DNA of 29,656 nt. It comes from a virus. The stretch is from the IMG/VR virus record IMGVR_UViG_3300020400_000534, positions 1-29,656 of that record, one strand, 5' to 3'. How positions within the stretch are numbered: the stretch's first letter is position 1; each line of letters starts with the position of its first letter. A program made the position numbers and the translations under genes. Below are positions 21,970 to 28,529 of the stretch, one piece after another. The notes under the pieces are model-generated. The model saw only the letters and a program-made list of their open reading frames with translations, was not told the DNA's origin and did not search any database.

Positions 21970-23010
21970 CTAAACTCTGGATTTGTTTCTTCCAACACCA
22001 ACTTGGTGCAATTTGAATCGGTTGGATCGATTTTCCATTTGTGCATAACCAATTTCACGACATATATCGTACAACGACATTTTGTAATTTTTAGTATGTT
22101 CTAGTAGTGTGTTTGTTCTTTCCATTAGCCACATAGCCATTTCTTTTGATTCATCTTCATTTCTGGCTACATTTATAACACCTTCAATCATGATGTTGTA
22201 AGCAATTTTTACTAATTCTGCAGGCACATACAATATTCCTTTTGATTCAAACTCTTTGGCCATGTCTGCTTCTATTCCTGGTTGCCAATAGTCATCGTTG
22301 TTACAAATTACTATTTTATGTTTTTCAAGATGTGCTATACTTCCTTGGTTGCTGACACCTTGTAGCAACAAAGCAATTGGTGAGTCTGGATCTGGTCTTC
22401 TTGGTTGCATTGATGCTGTCAATCTCAATGTCTGTGCTGGTGTTCCATATACAGCATAATTGGTAGGTAGTCCATTGTAGTAGTGATCTTCTAATACTTT
22501 GTAACAAACAACCAGTGTATCATAGAAACATTCACTCAATTTATCGCGAGATATGTCTAGAAATTTGTTTATACCTTGTGTGATTTTTTTGAGACCTTTT
22601 CTGTCTTCATCTTTTAGTATGTCCACTACGCCATCAGACAGACAATAAAAATTATCTTCATGGCTGTTAAGATATGTTTGTATGAATTTAAAAAAGTTCA
22701 TATATTGTGCAGGACCAACACTACTACCATACATGAATTTGCTTGTGATTACAAATACACCTGCGCCATATTCAATACCTGCCAATGCATTTTTGGCACA
22801 CATTTTTTTGGCTTTCTCAACTGCATGATGTTGTAGTTCTAGTGCATCTGGTATTGCAACCAGATCTATGTGTATACCTAAATTCTTGTGAGATGTTTGT
22901 TTAGGAACAATGTATACTGCTGACAAACCGAAATCTCTATTGTACAGATATTCAGCTTTCTGTAAATTTGAACTGATTGATATGGGAGTAATTTCAAACT
23001 TCAGAGGCAT
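21970..23010 (-). CDS. Degenerate leucine/amino-acid dehydrogenase homologue, probably not catalytic
   Basis: This 346-aa protein follows the pattern of leucine dehydrogenase (Glu/Leu/Phe/Val family). Residues 56-88 (ALELQHHAVEKAKKMCAKNALAGIEYGAGVFVI) match the family's 'ALRLAxGMTYKNAAAGLxLGGAKTVI', and residues 258-282 (GILYVPAELVKIAYNIMIEGVINVA) match 'GIVYAPDYVINAGGVINVA'. K73 (KNALAG) is kept. The catalytic Lys of the GGxK motif is replaced by Val85 (GAGV). The NAD-binding Gly loop reads LLQGVSNQGS, and only about 14 residues separate it from the KIVICNND segment, far fewer than in the enzyme, so the Rossmann core seems truncated. Oxidoreductase activity is therefore doubtful; a repurposed structural or regulatory role is possible. 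It starts by TAATG overlap with the upstream virion-type gene. Confidence 0.65.
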   Translation of the reverse strand: MPLKFEITPISISSNLQKAEYLYNRDFGLSAVYIVPKQTSHKNLGIHIDLVAIPDALELQHHAVEKAKKMCAKNALAGIEYGAGVFVITSKFMYGSSVGPAQYMNFFKFIQTYLNSHEDNFYCLSDGVVDILKDEDRKGLKKITQGINKFLDISRDKLSECFYDTLVVCYKVLEDHYYNGLPTNYAVYGTPAQTLRLTASMQPRRPDPDSPIALLLQGVSNQGSIAHLEKHKIVICNNDDYWQPGIEADMAKEFESKGILYVPAELVKIAYNIMIEGVINVARNEDESKEMAMWLMERTNTLLEHTKNYKMSLYDICREIGYAQMENRSNRFKLHQVGVGRNKSRV

Positions 23011-23774
23011 TATGATCTCAACAACACTTTGTCAACTGTACCAGATGTAGCAACATATTCTACTCTGATATGTGGTGATGAGCAAGTGAACACAAAAGGA
23101 TTAACTCCTGACTCAGCTGAAAAACTTAAAGTTTTTGTACCGCCTGACAATGGTATTGGAAACCAATCATCGTCATTAGTAGAAGCTATTATGTCAAGAT
23201 TACCTTGAACTTGAACTGTTCCTGTAAAGTTTGTTGAGTAAATTGCAATAGTGTGTTTGTGATTTTCATTGCCTTTGAAATTGTCACTATAGTTTTTGCT
23301 ATTTCTAACTGTAAAGTTCGTAACTTCTTGTGTTGGTTGATGACCTGGGTAATATCCAGTTTCTAGTTGTATTGTGCCTTCTACATATCCCGCTAAATCT
23401 GTGTACACCGGCATGGTGTTGTTGGACGAATCTGCTAAAAATACTGTGTAACTATACAAATCTTCTGACAAAGAGTTTAATTCTCTTGCTAAAATTGACA
23501 GGCTAACCTTGCCAGATAATGCATTTACTTTTGTCATAGACTTCTGTAGTATTGTTTTTTTGCTCTTTGCATTTATCAGATTAAAAACAACAGTATGATT
23601 TGTTACATCAACCTTTCTATTGCTCTCGTCTTTAAGAGTAAAAGAAACGTTATTATCTACGCCTTTGTGTATTTTAATTACTTTGTCGTACATAGTTCTA
23701 ATGCAAAATCCTGTGTTTAATGTATTTACTGATAAAGTGTGTTCATTTGTGTAAAAATATAAATCGTTGCTCAT
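23010..23774 (-). CDS. Beta-rich virion-type protein
   Basis: This 254-aa protein has alternating strands throughout: an N-terminal immunoglobulin-like segment (VIKIHKGVDNNVSFTLKDES, TVVFNLINAKSKKTIL, KVSLSILAREL, YSYTVFLADSSN) that resembles baseplate/BppU-type N-domains, then a C-terminal Ser/Thr/Gly-rich beta domain (GTVQVQGNLDIIASTNDDDW). No enzymatic motif is seen. A late-promoter-like AATAAATA lies upstream. A baseplate or fibre component is likely; the identity is unknown. The next gene is TAATG-coupled to it. Confidence 0.65.
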   Translation of the reverse strand: MSNDLYFYTNEHTLSVNTLNTGFCIRTMYDKVIKIHKGVDNNVSFTLKDESNRKVDVTNHTVVFNLINAKSKKTILQKSMTKVNALSGKVSLSILARELNSLSEDLYSYTVFLADSSNNTMPVYTDLAGYVEGTIQLETGYYPGHQPTQEVTNFTVRNSKNYSDNFKGNENHKHTIAIYSTNFTGTVQVQGNLDIIASTNDDDWFPIPLSGGTKTLSFSAESGVNPFVFTCSSPHIRVEYVATSGTVDKVLLRS

Positions 23775-23795
23775 TTGTCAGTTCCATTGTATACT

Positions 23796-23803
23796 TATTT
23801 ATT
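23796..23803 (-). promoter_or_regulatory. Late-promoter-like octamer upstream of virion-type gene
   Basis: Minus strand AATAAATA matches TATAAATA at 7 of 8 positions, about 22 nt before the ATG at 23774. The 61-nt divergent gap also must hold the promoter of the plus-strand gene at 23836; a weak TTGCTC-17-TATACT (23766-23794 area) is the best candidate for it. Confidence 0.4.
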
Positions 23804-23835
23804 TACTAAATTCAAAAGAGATAAATTAGTATAGT

Positions 23836-24246
23836 ATGGACGTATTAGAGCTTAAAGAAAAGTTTCCGTTTTTAACTTGTATTAAGTATGCAAGTCAGGA
23901 ATTTATAGGTGTTATTCAAAATAGTGATCAAATAGTCACTTCAATGTACGTCTACGACAACATTACATCTCCTGAGCTTAAAAAGGTATTTTTAGATATG
24001 GGTGAAATGTGGTGGTGGGAATCAAATAGATTAATTCCTATTAATATATTTTTAAGTGGAGATTTTGATGTTTTTAACCACTCACTTAAAAATTTTGTTA
24101 CTAAAGATCTTGAAGTAGTATTTGGTCCAATGACTAGTATGCAAAATGTAATAAGAAAAAGAATTAAAAGAAGACAAATATCACTAGTTAATAAAACTGT
24201 TAAGAAACAGCTTGTTCAACAATCAGATTCATCTGAACAAGAATAG
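23836..24246 (+). CDS. Hypothetical protein, only plus-strand gene
   Basis: This 136-aa protein is encoded against the direction of all neighbours. It begins MDVLELKEKFPFLTCIKYAS and has a strand-rich N-terminal half (EFIGVIQNSDQIVTSMYVYD), a Trp-rich GEMWWWESNRLIPINIFL segment, and a basic C-terminus (RKRIKRRQISLVNKTVKKQ). I believe related small proteins occur in marine T4-like phages, with unknown function. Its 3' end overlaps the 3' end of the mini-DnaE gene by 47 nt, tail to tail. No clear Shine-Dalgarno precedes the ATG. Codon use looks like the rest of the window. Confidence 0.75.
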   Translation: MDVLELKEKFPFLTCIKYASQEFIGVIQNSDQIVTSMYVYDNITSPELKKVFLDMGEMWWWESNRLIPINIFLSGDFDVFNHSLKNFVTKDLEVVFGPMTSMQNVIRKRIKRRQISLVNKTVKKQLVQQSDSSEQE

Positions 24247-24784
24247 CATGAGCATACGCAATGGCGTGTGCCTTTTTAAAGTAATATGCTCCATCACTTG
24301 GCTTCTGCCATACTTCGTTCATTATTTCTGGCCACGTCTTGTTTAGTAGATGTCTCTTTGCTGGTCTGATTATTGCTAATACTGCCGCTAGTTGTTCTAT
24401 GTTCTGTGGTTTCAACTGTTTTAAAATCTGGCTGTGATCTCCTACGTGAAAGAGTTCTTTCACGAACTCTTCGTGCCCAAGTAGTTCCCATACCGGCTCC
24501 TTTTCTAATAACTGATTAAGATGTTCTTCACTTTTAATCTGTTTATACAAACTGACATTTAAAAAATCTAATTTAAAATACCCTCTATCTTCTGCTTGTT
24601 TGTAATCTATATTTGCTGATTGAGTAAATGGATTTACAGGTATATCTGTAAAGTATACTCCTGTGTTATGCTTTTTTGTTTCTTTATCTGTAATAATTGA
24701 TGCAGGAATATGTTTCAACTTTTCTAATAGTTGAGTTCTATCTGCTAGATCTATGTCAATATCAGTTTTGGCTATCGAAGTCAT
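24200..24784 (-). CDS. Miniature DnaE-like (Pol III alpha) palm-domain protein
   Basis: This 194-aa protein retains, in the correct order, the landmarks of bacterial DnaE. DIDIDLADR (8-16) matches the 'PDIDxDF.DxR' catalytic motif (D10, D12). KKHNTGVYFTDIPV matches the 'HAAGVVIS' segment. YFKLDFLNVSLYKQI matches 'LLKMDFLGLxxL' with the third catalytic Asp (D73). HVGDHSQILKQLKPQNIEQL, then AAVLAIIRPAK, matches 'LES.GM..LLK.LxP...EDLIAL.ALxRPGP'. YYFKKAHAIAYAHAILVQM matches 'F.KSHAxxYxxxxYQxAYLK'. DnaE is over 1000 aa, so PHP, thumb, most of the fingers and the tau-binding parts are missing. I recall similar short proteins in marine T4-like phages as unknowns. Polymerase activity is possible but unproven. 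The start overlaps the lipoprotein gene by 23 nt. Confidence 0.7.
   Translation of the reverse strand: MTSIAKTDIDIDLADRTQLLEKLKHIPASIITDKETKKHNTGVYFTDIPVNPFTQSANIDYKQAEDRGYFKLDFLNVSLYKQIKSEEHLNQLLEKEPVWELLGHEEFVKELFHVGDHSQILKQLKPQNIEQLAAVLAIIRPAKRHLLNKTWPEIMNEVWQKPSDGAYYFKKAHAIAYAHAILVQMNLIVEQAVS
24211..24241. terminator. Inverted repeat at convergent gene ends, possible bidirectional terminator
   Basis: Perfect 8-bp arms CTTGTTCA (24211-24218) and TGAACAAG (24234-24241) lie inside the 47-nt tail-to-tail overlap of the plus-strand gene and the mini-DnaE gene. A nested CAGAT/ATCTG pair lies near the loop. No long U-run follows on either side, so intrinsic termination is only a possibility. 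Confidence 0.3.
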
Positions 24785-25070
24785 ATACTGGAAAATCTCT
24801 ATGTAATGTTCTTATTTGAGTGTCTTGAATTGGTAAACATACATCCATATTATCAAATGCTCTCGTAAATTTACAATCTTTATTTGTTAAATTTGAAAGT
24901 ATAATATCGTTTGTTGATTTTTGTCCATCGGCAGTTAACGCCATATCAACACCTGTCTTAATAGTTGATGCAATTTCTAATTGTGTGGCTTGTTGAGCTG
25001 AAAAAACTACAAATGGATTTGAACAACCTGTACACAATAAAAGTACTAATACTATAAACCAATTTTTCAT
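24762..25070 (-). CDS. Small lipoprotein
   Basis: This 102-aa protein has a lipoprotein signal peptide: MKNWFIVLVLLLCTGC with lipobox LCTGC (Cys16 lipidated), so it would be exported and anchored in the envelope. The mature part is polar, with an alanine-rich helix (SAQQATQLEIASTIKTGVDM) and a segment with two cysteines (KDCKFTRAFDNMDVC), which may form a disulfide in the periplasm. No family is recognised. Phage lipoproteins can act in superinfection exclusion or as outer spanins, but neither is shown here. A TTGACA-16-TATATT promoter (25128-25101) lies in the end of the upstream gene. The overlap with that gene is 4 nt (ATGA). Confidence 0.75.
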   Translation of the reverse strand: MKNWFIVLVLLLCTGCSNPFVVFSAQQATQLEIASTIKTGVDMALTADGQKSTNDIILSNLTNKDCKFTRAFDNMDVCLPIQDTQIRTLHRDFPVYDFDSQN

Positions 25071-25687
25071 ATGTTTGCTTTCTTCATTACTTGTTTAACA
25101 AATATAACATCTTCTTTGTTTTTGTCAAATAGATTATTCCAATATATTGGACTGATATATTTATTCACTAATTTTAGCTGTTCATCGCTAAAACTGGTTA
25201 ATGCATCCAATCCTCCTTTGGAATGATACAATATCCATGGTGATAATTTGCCAGCGGTTATATAAAATACCAATCTATTTGCTGTAACTAATTTGAAAAA
25301 CATTGCCCAATCTTCATTGCATTCATCAGCCCATTTTTTCATTGTTAATACTGATCTTTCAAGTGCCTTTTGTGGTGTTTCAATTTTTAAATTTTCTATA
25401 ATATATTCTTCATATACAGTATCGCTTGACCAACGTTCAAGTTTTACTTTTTTGCTGAGTAAATAATCAAGATATTTGTCAGGAGATACAACATTTACTT
25501 CAACAAGATATCTGCCAAATTCTATAAAAGAATTCCAGTATTTGCTTTTTGCAAAATCATCATATGATTTATCTTTTCTCATATGAGGCATTGTTTTCTC
25601 ATAGAAGTATGTAAATGAATAAAATGCCAGTCTGGCAAATTTTTCATCTTTAACTTTATATCTATAATCTAATTTTGCGTCTGTCAT
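25067..25687 (-). CDS. Conserved marine T4-like phage protein, unknown function
   Basis: This 206-aa protein is largely helical and rich in aromatic residues: FYSFTYFYEKTMPHMRKDKS, YWNSFIEFGRYLVEVNVVSP, WSSDTVYEEYIIENLKIETP, and TAGKLSPWILYHSKGGLDAL. I recognise a similar layout (a 'TMPH', 'SDxVY' and 'KxSPWxLY' series) in uncharacterised proteins of marine T4-like phages. No catalytic motif, signal or membrane segment is seen. It overlaps both neighbours by 4 nt (ATGA type), so it is translationally coupled within the operon downstream of uvsW. Confidence 0.75.
   Translation of the reverse strand: MTDAKLDYRYKVKDEKFARLAFYSFTYFYEKTMPHMRKDKSYDDFAKSKYWNSFIEFGRYLVEVNVVSPDKYLDYLLSKKVKLERWSSDTVYEEYIIENLKIETPQKALERSVLTMKKWADECNEDWAMFFKLVTANRLVFYITAGKLSPWILYHSKGGLDALTSFSDEQLKLVNKYISPIYWNNLFDKNKEDVIFVKQVMKKANI
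25101..25128 (-). promoter_or_regulatory. Candidate promoter for the lipoprotein gene
   Basis: Perfect TTGACA (25128-25123), 16-nt spacer, TATATT (25106-25101), 31 nt before the ATG at 25070. It lies inside the coding region of the upstream gene, so selection for the protein could explain part of the match. Confidence 0.4.
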
Positions 25688-26160
25688 TTTAGTAACAGTT
25701 TAATTTCTTTATCTTCCCAACCTAAATCCATTGCTAGATTTCTTATATCATCTTTTGTCATAATTTCTTTTAATAGTTCTTTTTCATCTAGTTTTGCATT
25801 TGGATATGCTTCAGATAACAGTTCATCAACTTTACTTTTTTTGCCTTTGCCTTTTGGTGCTTTAATCCATGGATGAAACATTTTCTTTTTAACACCGCAA
25901 ACAGCTAATAGTTTCCAGAATAATTCAGAATCGCCTCCGTGCTTCTGTATTAAAGAAAAGTTTTTATTACAAAATTCATTTACAGCTAAAAGATAATGTT
26001 CTTTTAATTGTTGTTGTCCATCTGTAGAACTTGCAAATCGCATTGCCAAGTATGGAGAAAATGATTTTTTAATTTCATCATCAAGCTCGTTATACCATTT
26101 TTTATTTCCAGAATCAATCTGATATAACATCTGATTTAAATTAATCTTTTCTTTTGCCAT
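25684..26160 (-). CDS. Hypothetical protein, possibly clamp-loader small subunit (gp62-like)
   Basis: This 158-aa helical protein starts at ATG 26160 by TAATG overlap. The segments YLAMRFASSTDGQ, LLAVNEFCNKNFSLIQKHGG, LFWKLLAVCGVKKKMFHPWI and a C-terminal helix pair (LLKEIMTKDDIRNLAMDLGW) recall, by layout, the gp62-type clamp-loader small subunit of T4-like phages ('...R..S...N..N...L......kRf..WiK...'). Similarity is weak by eye, and gp44 or gp45 are not next to it, so the assignment is tentative. Otherwise it is an unknown member of the post-uvsW operon. Confidence 0.6.
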   Translation of the reverse strand: MAKEKINLNQMLYQIDSGNKKWYNELDDEIKKSFSPYLAMRFASSTDGQQQLKEHYLLAVNEFCNKNFSLIQKHGGDSELFWKLLAVCGVKKKMFHPWIKAPKGKGKKSKVDELLSEAYPNAKLDEKELLKEIMTKDDIRNLAMDLGWEDKEIKLLLK

Positions 26161-26327
26161 TAAAATATTTCCTCTGCTATTCCTAAGACTTCAGCAAGTC
26201 CAAGAAAAAATGCCAACGCAATTATAGAACCACTATAGGCCGCAACAAGACAACCTGCTATTCTTAAACTGCTTTTCACTAAACTAATATAAAAATGTGC
26301 CTTACCTGGGTCTTTTGTTGTTATCAT
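26160..26327 (-). CDS. 55-aa membrane protein
   Basis: A complete small ORF starts at ATG 26327 and ends at TAA 26162-26160; both ends are 1-nt TAATG overlaps with neighbours, which strongly supports a real gene. The product starts MITTKDPGKAHFYISLVKSS. It then has two hydrophobic stretches (IAGCLVAAYSGSIIALAFFL), enough for one long or two short transmembrane helices, and ends GLAEVLGIAEEIF. A similar small membrane protein with a 'DxGKAH' start and 'AEVLGIxEE' end is familiar to me from marine T4-like phages. Function unknown. Confidence 0.7.
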   Translation of the reverse strand: MITTKDPGKAHFYISLVKSSLRIAGCLVAAYSGSIIALAFFLGLAEVLGIAEEIF

Positions 26328-26827
26328 TATATTAAACTCCCTAAGTCTATATTGTCAAATACATGATTATATTCTTTGCAAAAGAATACACATCTTGGTT
26401 TATCACCATCTTCAATTGGAATTGCTAGTAAATGTCCATTCTTTAATTTTGGTACGTGCCAGTTTACTTCTTGAAACACGTTTAGAATTTTTGGTTCAGC
26501 ATAGTTTGGCATATAAGATGATATAGGATTAAACAACAATGTTTCAAAACCTCTTGTGTTTAAACTTGTCAGTGGAATAACATCTGCTCTGCCTAAATCT
26601 GGTTCACAAGCAAGTATACTCCAATCCATTGGCATTTGTATTGTTTTTCCTTTTATTTCTAATACTACAGCAGGAGAAGAAAACTTTTCTAAAAAGATCA
26701 ATGGTATAAAAAAGTAATCTGGGTCTTTGGTACTACAATCTAGTATACAATATTGTAAGTCTTCAACTTCCTCTGGAATTTGGTTCAAGTTGTAAGCCTG
26801 ATTATCAACCGTTAGTATTTTTATCAT
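26327..26827 (-). CDS. Conserved marine T4-like phage protein next to uvsW
   Basis: This 166-aa protein has the recognisable series CILDCSTKDPDYFFIPLIFL, MPMDWSILACEPDLG, VIPLTSLNTRGFETLLFNPI, and NWHVPKLKNGHLLAIPIEDG followed by PRCVFFCKE. I recognise this as a conserved uncharacterised protein often found beside uvsW in marine T4-like phages. It appears to be alpha/beta, cytoplasmic, without signal or membrane segments. It overlaps the uvsW stop by 4 nt and is TAATG-coupled to the next gene, so it is made with the recombination helicase. Function unknown. Confidence 0.8.
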   Translation of the reverse strand: MIKILTVDNQAYNLNQIPEEVEDLQYCILDCSTKDPDYFFIPLIFLEKFSSPAVVLEIKGKTIQMPMDWSILACEPDLGRADVIPLTSLNTRGFETLLFNPISSYMPNYAEPKILNVFQEVNWHVPKLKNGHLLAIPIEDGDKPRCVFFCKEYNHVFDNIDLGSLI

Positions 26828-28275
26828 ATGTTTACCTTTTCTATAGTATACGGGTATTTTGCTTCTTTGTAAAACTTTTTTCTTTCAGTTAAATGCCTTT
26901 TGGAAAATTTACAGCTTGAAGTGATATCCCATATTTGCACATGATCTTTATCTTTAGCCCTTCTTATGCCTCTTCCAATTGACTGTATGACTCTGACAAA
27001 AGATTTACCAGGCTCAACTAAAACTAAATTGAATATTCTTGGTAAATTAATTCCTACTGCCGCTACACCATATGTTGCAATAAGAACTTTATTTTGTTCT
27101 GTTGCTACTTCATCATACTCTTCTTGTCTATCTTCCATCTTTGTTTTACCTTGAATAAATGTACCTCCTACTATTAAATCTTCTAATAAATGTCCTGTTT
27201 TTATTCTATCAACAAGTATTAATGTATTTCCTGAATTACGTATTTCTTCGATAAGATTAGAAATAAAACCCAGTCTGTTTTCATTTGAAGTCAAATAAGA
27301 TACTTCATTTTGATAAGTTGGAAACTGTCCAAAGTCTTGTGTCTGTATAATATTTACATGACAATTTGCCAATACACCTTTATCTTGTAATTCACTTGCT
27401 GAAAGTTTATTAATCACTGGTCCTAGTCCGCACAATAAACTTGTAAACTCATAATCTTGTTTTGGTATTGTTCCTGTTAGTCCAAATCTCATTGGAACTT
27501 TAGCAAATACACCTGTGAGTAATTGCTTTAGTACATCAGCTTTTGCCATATGTACTTCATCTACCATCACACAAACAACATCTCTAATAAAATGTTCTAT
27601 ATCAGCATCGTCAATTTCAGCTTTGGTCTTCTTTAACATCACATTAAGACTTTGCCATGTACAAATTGTATGTGTATGATCAAATTCTTTTCTTTCACCA
27701 TAGTAAACGCCTACATCTAATCCAATATTTTTATAGTCTTCTTCTGTTTGTGTTACAAGTGACTTGTTTGGAACAATAACTATTGTTCTACCATACTGTT
27801 CTGATATTTTAGATAATGTTGCAGTAATAATTGTTTTACCTGCACCTGTGGCAATTTCTTGTAAAGATTGTGGATTTTCTAAATAGTTGTTGATTGCATC
27901 TACTTGATAATCTCTTAATACAATTGGCTGACCTTCATGTGTATGTCCTTTAGGCCATCTAATATTACTGAGATAATTTTTATCAATAGCATCAAATTTC
28001 AAATCAAATGATTTTCTAAAATCATCAATATCAAGTTGATAACCTTCTTCTTCTATGATAGGTAATATTTTATCTAGTAAATTTAAATAAGTTCTACCGC
28101 CAATATCACAAAATCTTATGTTACCATCCCATCTACCAAGTTTGTATGATGGCAGATGATATGCATACGGTACAAAGAATTTTAATTTGTCGGAAATCTT
28201 TCTTCTAGTATTAACATCTAGGCCATCAAACTTGACATTAACTTCGTCTTTGATTATCAGAATTGCTTTTTTCAT
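26824..28275 (-). CDS. uvsW: UvsW-like recombination/replication helicase (SF2)
   Basis: This 483-aa superfamily 2 helicase matches T4 UvsW in length and architecture. A small N-terminal substrate-recognition domain (LPSYKLGRWDGNIRFCD) precedes a Q-motif-like IVLRDYQVDAINNYL. Walker A follows (ATGAGKT, 142-148), then IVIVPNKSLVTQ, DEVH box (VMVDEVHMAKAD), motif III RFGLTGTIPK, and C-terminal motifs including ATYGVAAVGINLP and IGRGIRRAKDKD. UvsW unwinds R-loops and remodels forks and recombination intermediates, switching T4 from origin to recombination-dependent replication. A TTGACA promoter lies about 250 nt upstream, before the small membrane gene. Confidence 0.94.
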   Translation of the reverse strand: MKKAILIIKDEVNVKFDGLDVNTRRKISDKLKFFVPYAYHLPSYKLGRWDGNIRFCDIGGRTYLNLLDKILPIIEEEGYQLDIDDFRKSFDLKFDAIDKNYLSNIRWPKGHTHEGQPIVLRDYQVDAINNYLENPQSLQEIATGAGKTIITATLSKISEQYGRTIVIVPNKSLVTQTEEDYKNIGLDVGVYYGERKEFDHTHTICTWQSLNVMLKKTKAEIDDADIEHFIRDVVCVMVDEVHMAKADVLKQLLTGVFAKVPMRFGLTGTIPKQDYEFTSLLCGLGPVINKLSASELQDKGVLANCHVNIIQTQDFGQFPTYQNEVSYLTSNENRLGFISNLIEEIRNSGNTLILVDRIKTGHLLEDLIVGGTFIQGKTKMEDRQEEYDEVATEQNKVLIATYGVAAVGINLPRIFNLVLVEPGKSFVRVIQSIGRGIRRAKDKDHVQIWDITSSCKFSKRHLTERKKFYKEAKYPYTIEKVNI

Positions 28276-28283
28276 ATTTCATA

Positions 28284-28475
28284 CTATATCTCAGGTTGGA
28301 TATCTGGAACATATAACTCCCATTCTAGCATTTCAACTGTTTGTATTAGATAATCAATTTCAGTTTGAATGTTATAAAGTTGTTCTTGAATATCCAAATA
28401 TAAAAAATACGAAGAAACAACAAGTACAATAAAGACTGTGTAACATATTCCAAAAATAATGTCTCTAGTATTCAT
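28284..28475 (-). CDS. Small membrane protein with coiled-coil tail
   Basis: This 63-aa protein starts at ATG 28475 (GGA 8 nt upstream). A single transmembrane helix (IIFGICYTVFIVLVVSSYFL) is followed by a heptad-like acidic helix (QEQLYNIQTEIDYLIQTVEM). It is the first gene after the 28529-28501 promoter and precedes uvsW by 8 nt. The topology resembles other tiny phage membrane proteins, including the one upstream of thyX in this window, but no family is recognised. Confidence 0.6.
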   Translation of the reverse strand: MNTRDIIFGICYTVFIVLVVSSYFLYLDIQEQLYNIQTEIDYLIQTVEMLEWELYVPDIQPEI

Positions 28476-28500
28476 TTTTTATTATCCAATTCATATTATT

Positions 28501-28529
28501 AATATACAAGCTATTCTTGTATTTGTCAA
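28501..28529 (-). promoter_or_regulatory. Promoter of the uvsW operon with 7-bp inverted repeat
   Basis: Perfect TTGACA (28529-28524), 17-nt spacer, TATATT (28506-28501), the same -35/spacer/-10 as the primase promoter. Inverted repeat ATACAAG-CTATT-CTTGTAT (plus strand 28504-28522) fills the spacer and touches the -10 box. Confidence 0.65.

Noticed and set aside
24294-24491. Minus-strand 65-aa arginine-rich frame
   Set aside because: It is an out-of-frame shadow of the mini-DnaE gene, with no start signal.
26327-26357. TTGACA near the end of the 166-aa gene as a promoter
   Set aside because: Spacing to TATAAT is 21 nt and the sequence is coding (NIDLGS); likely coincidence.
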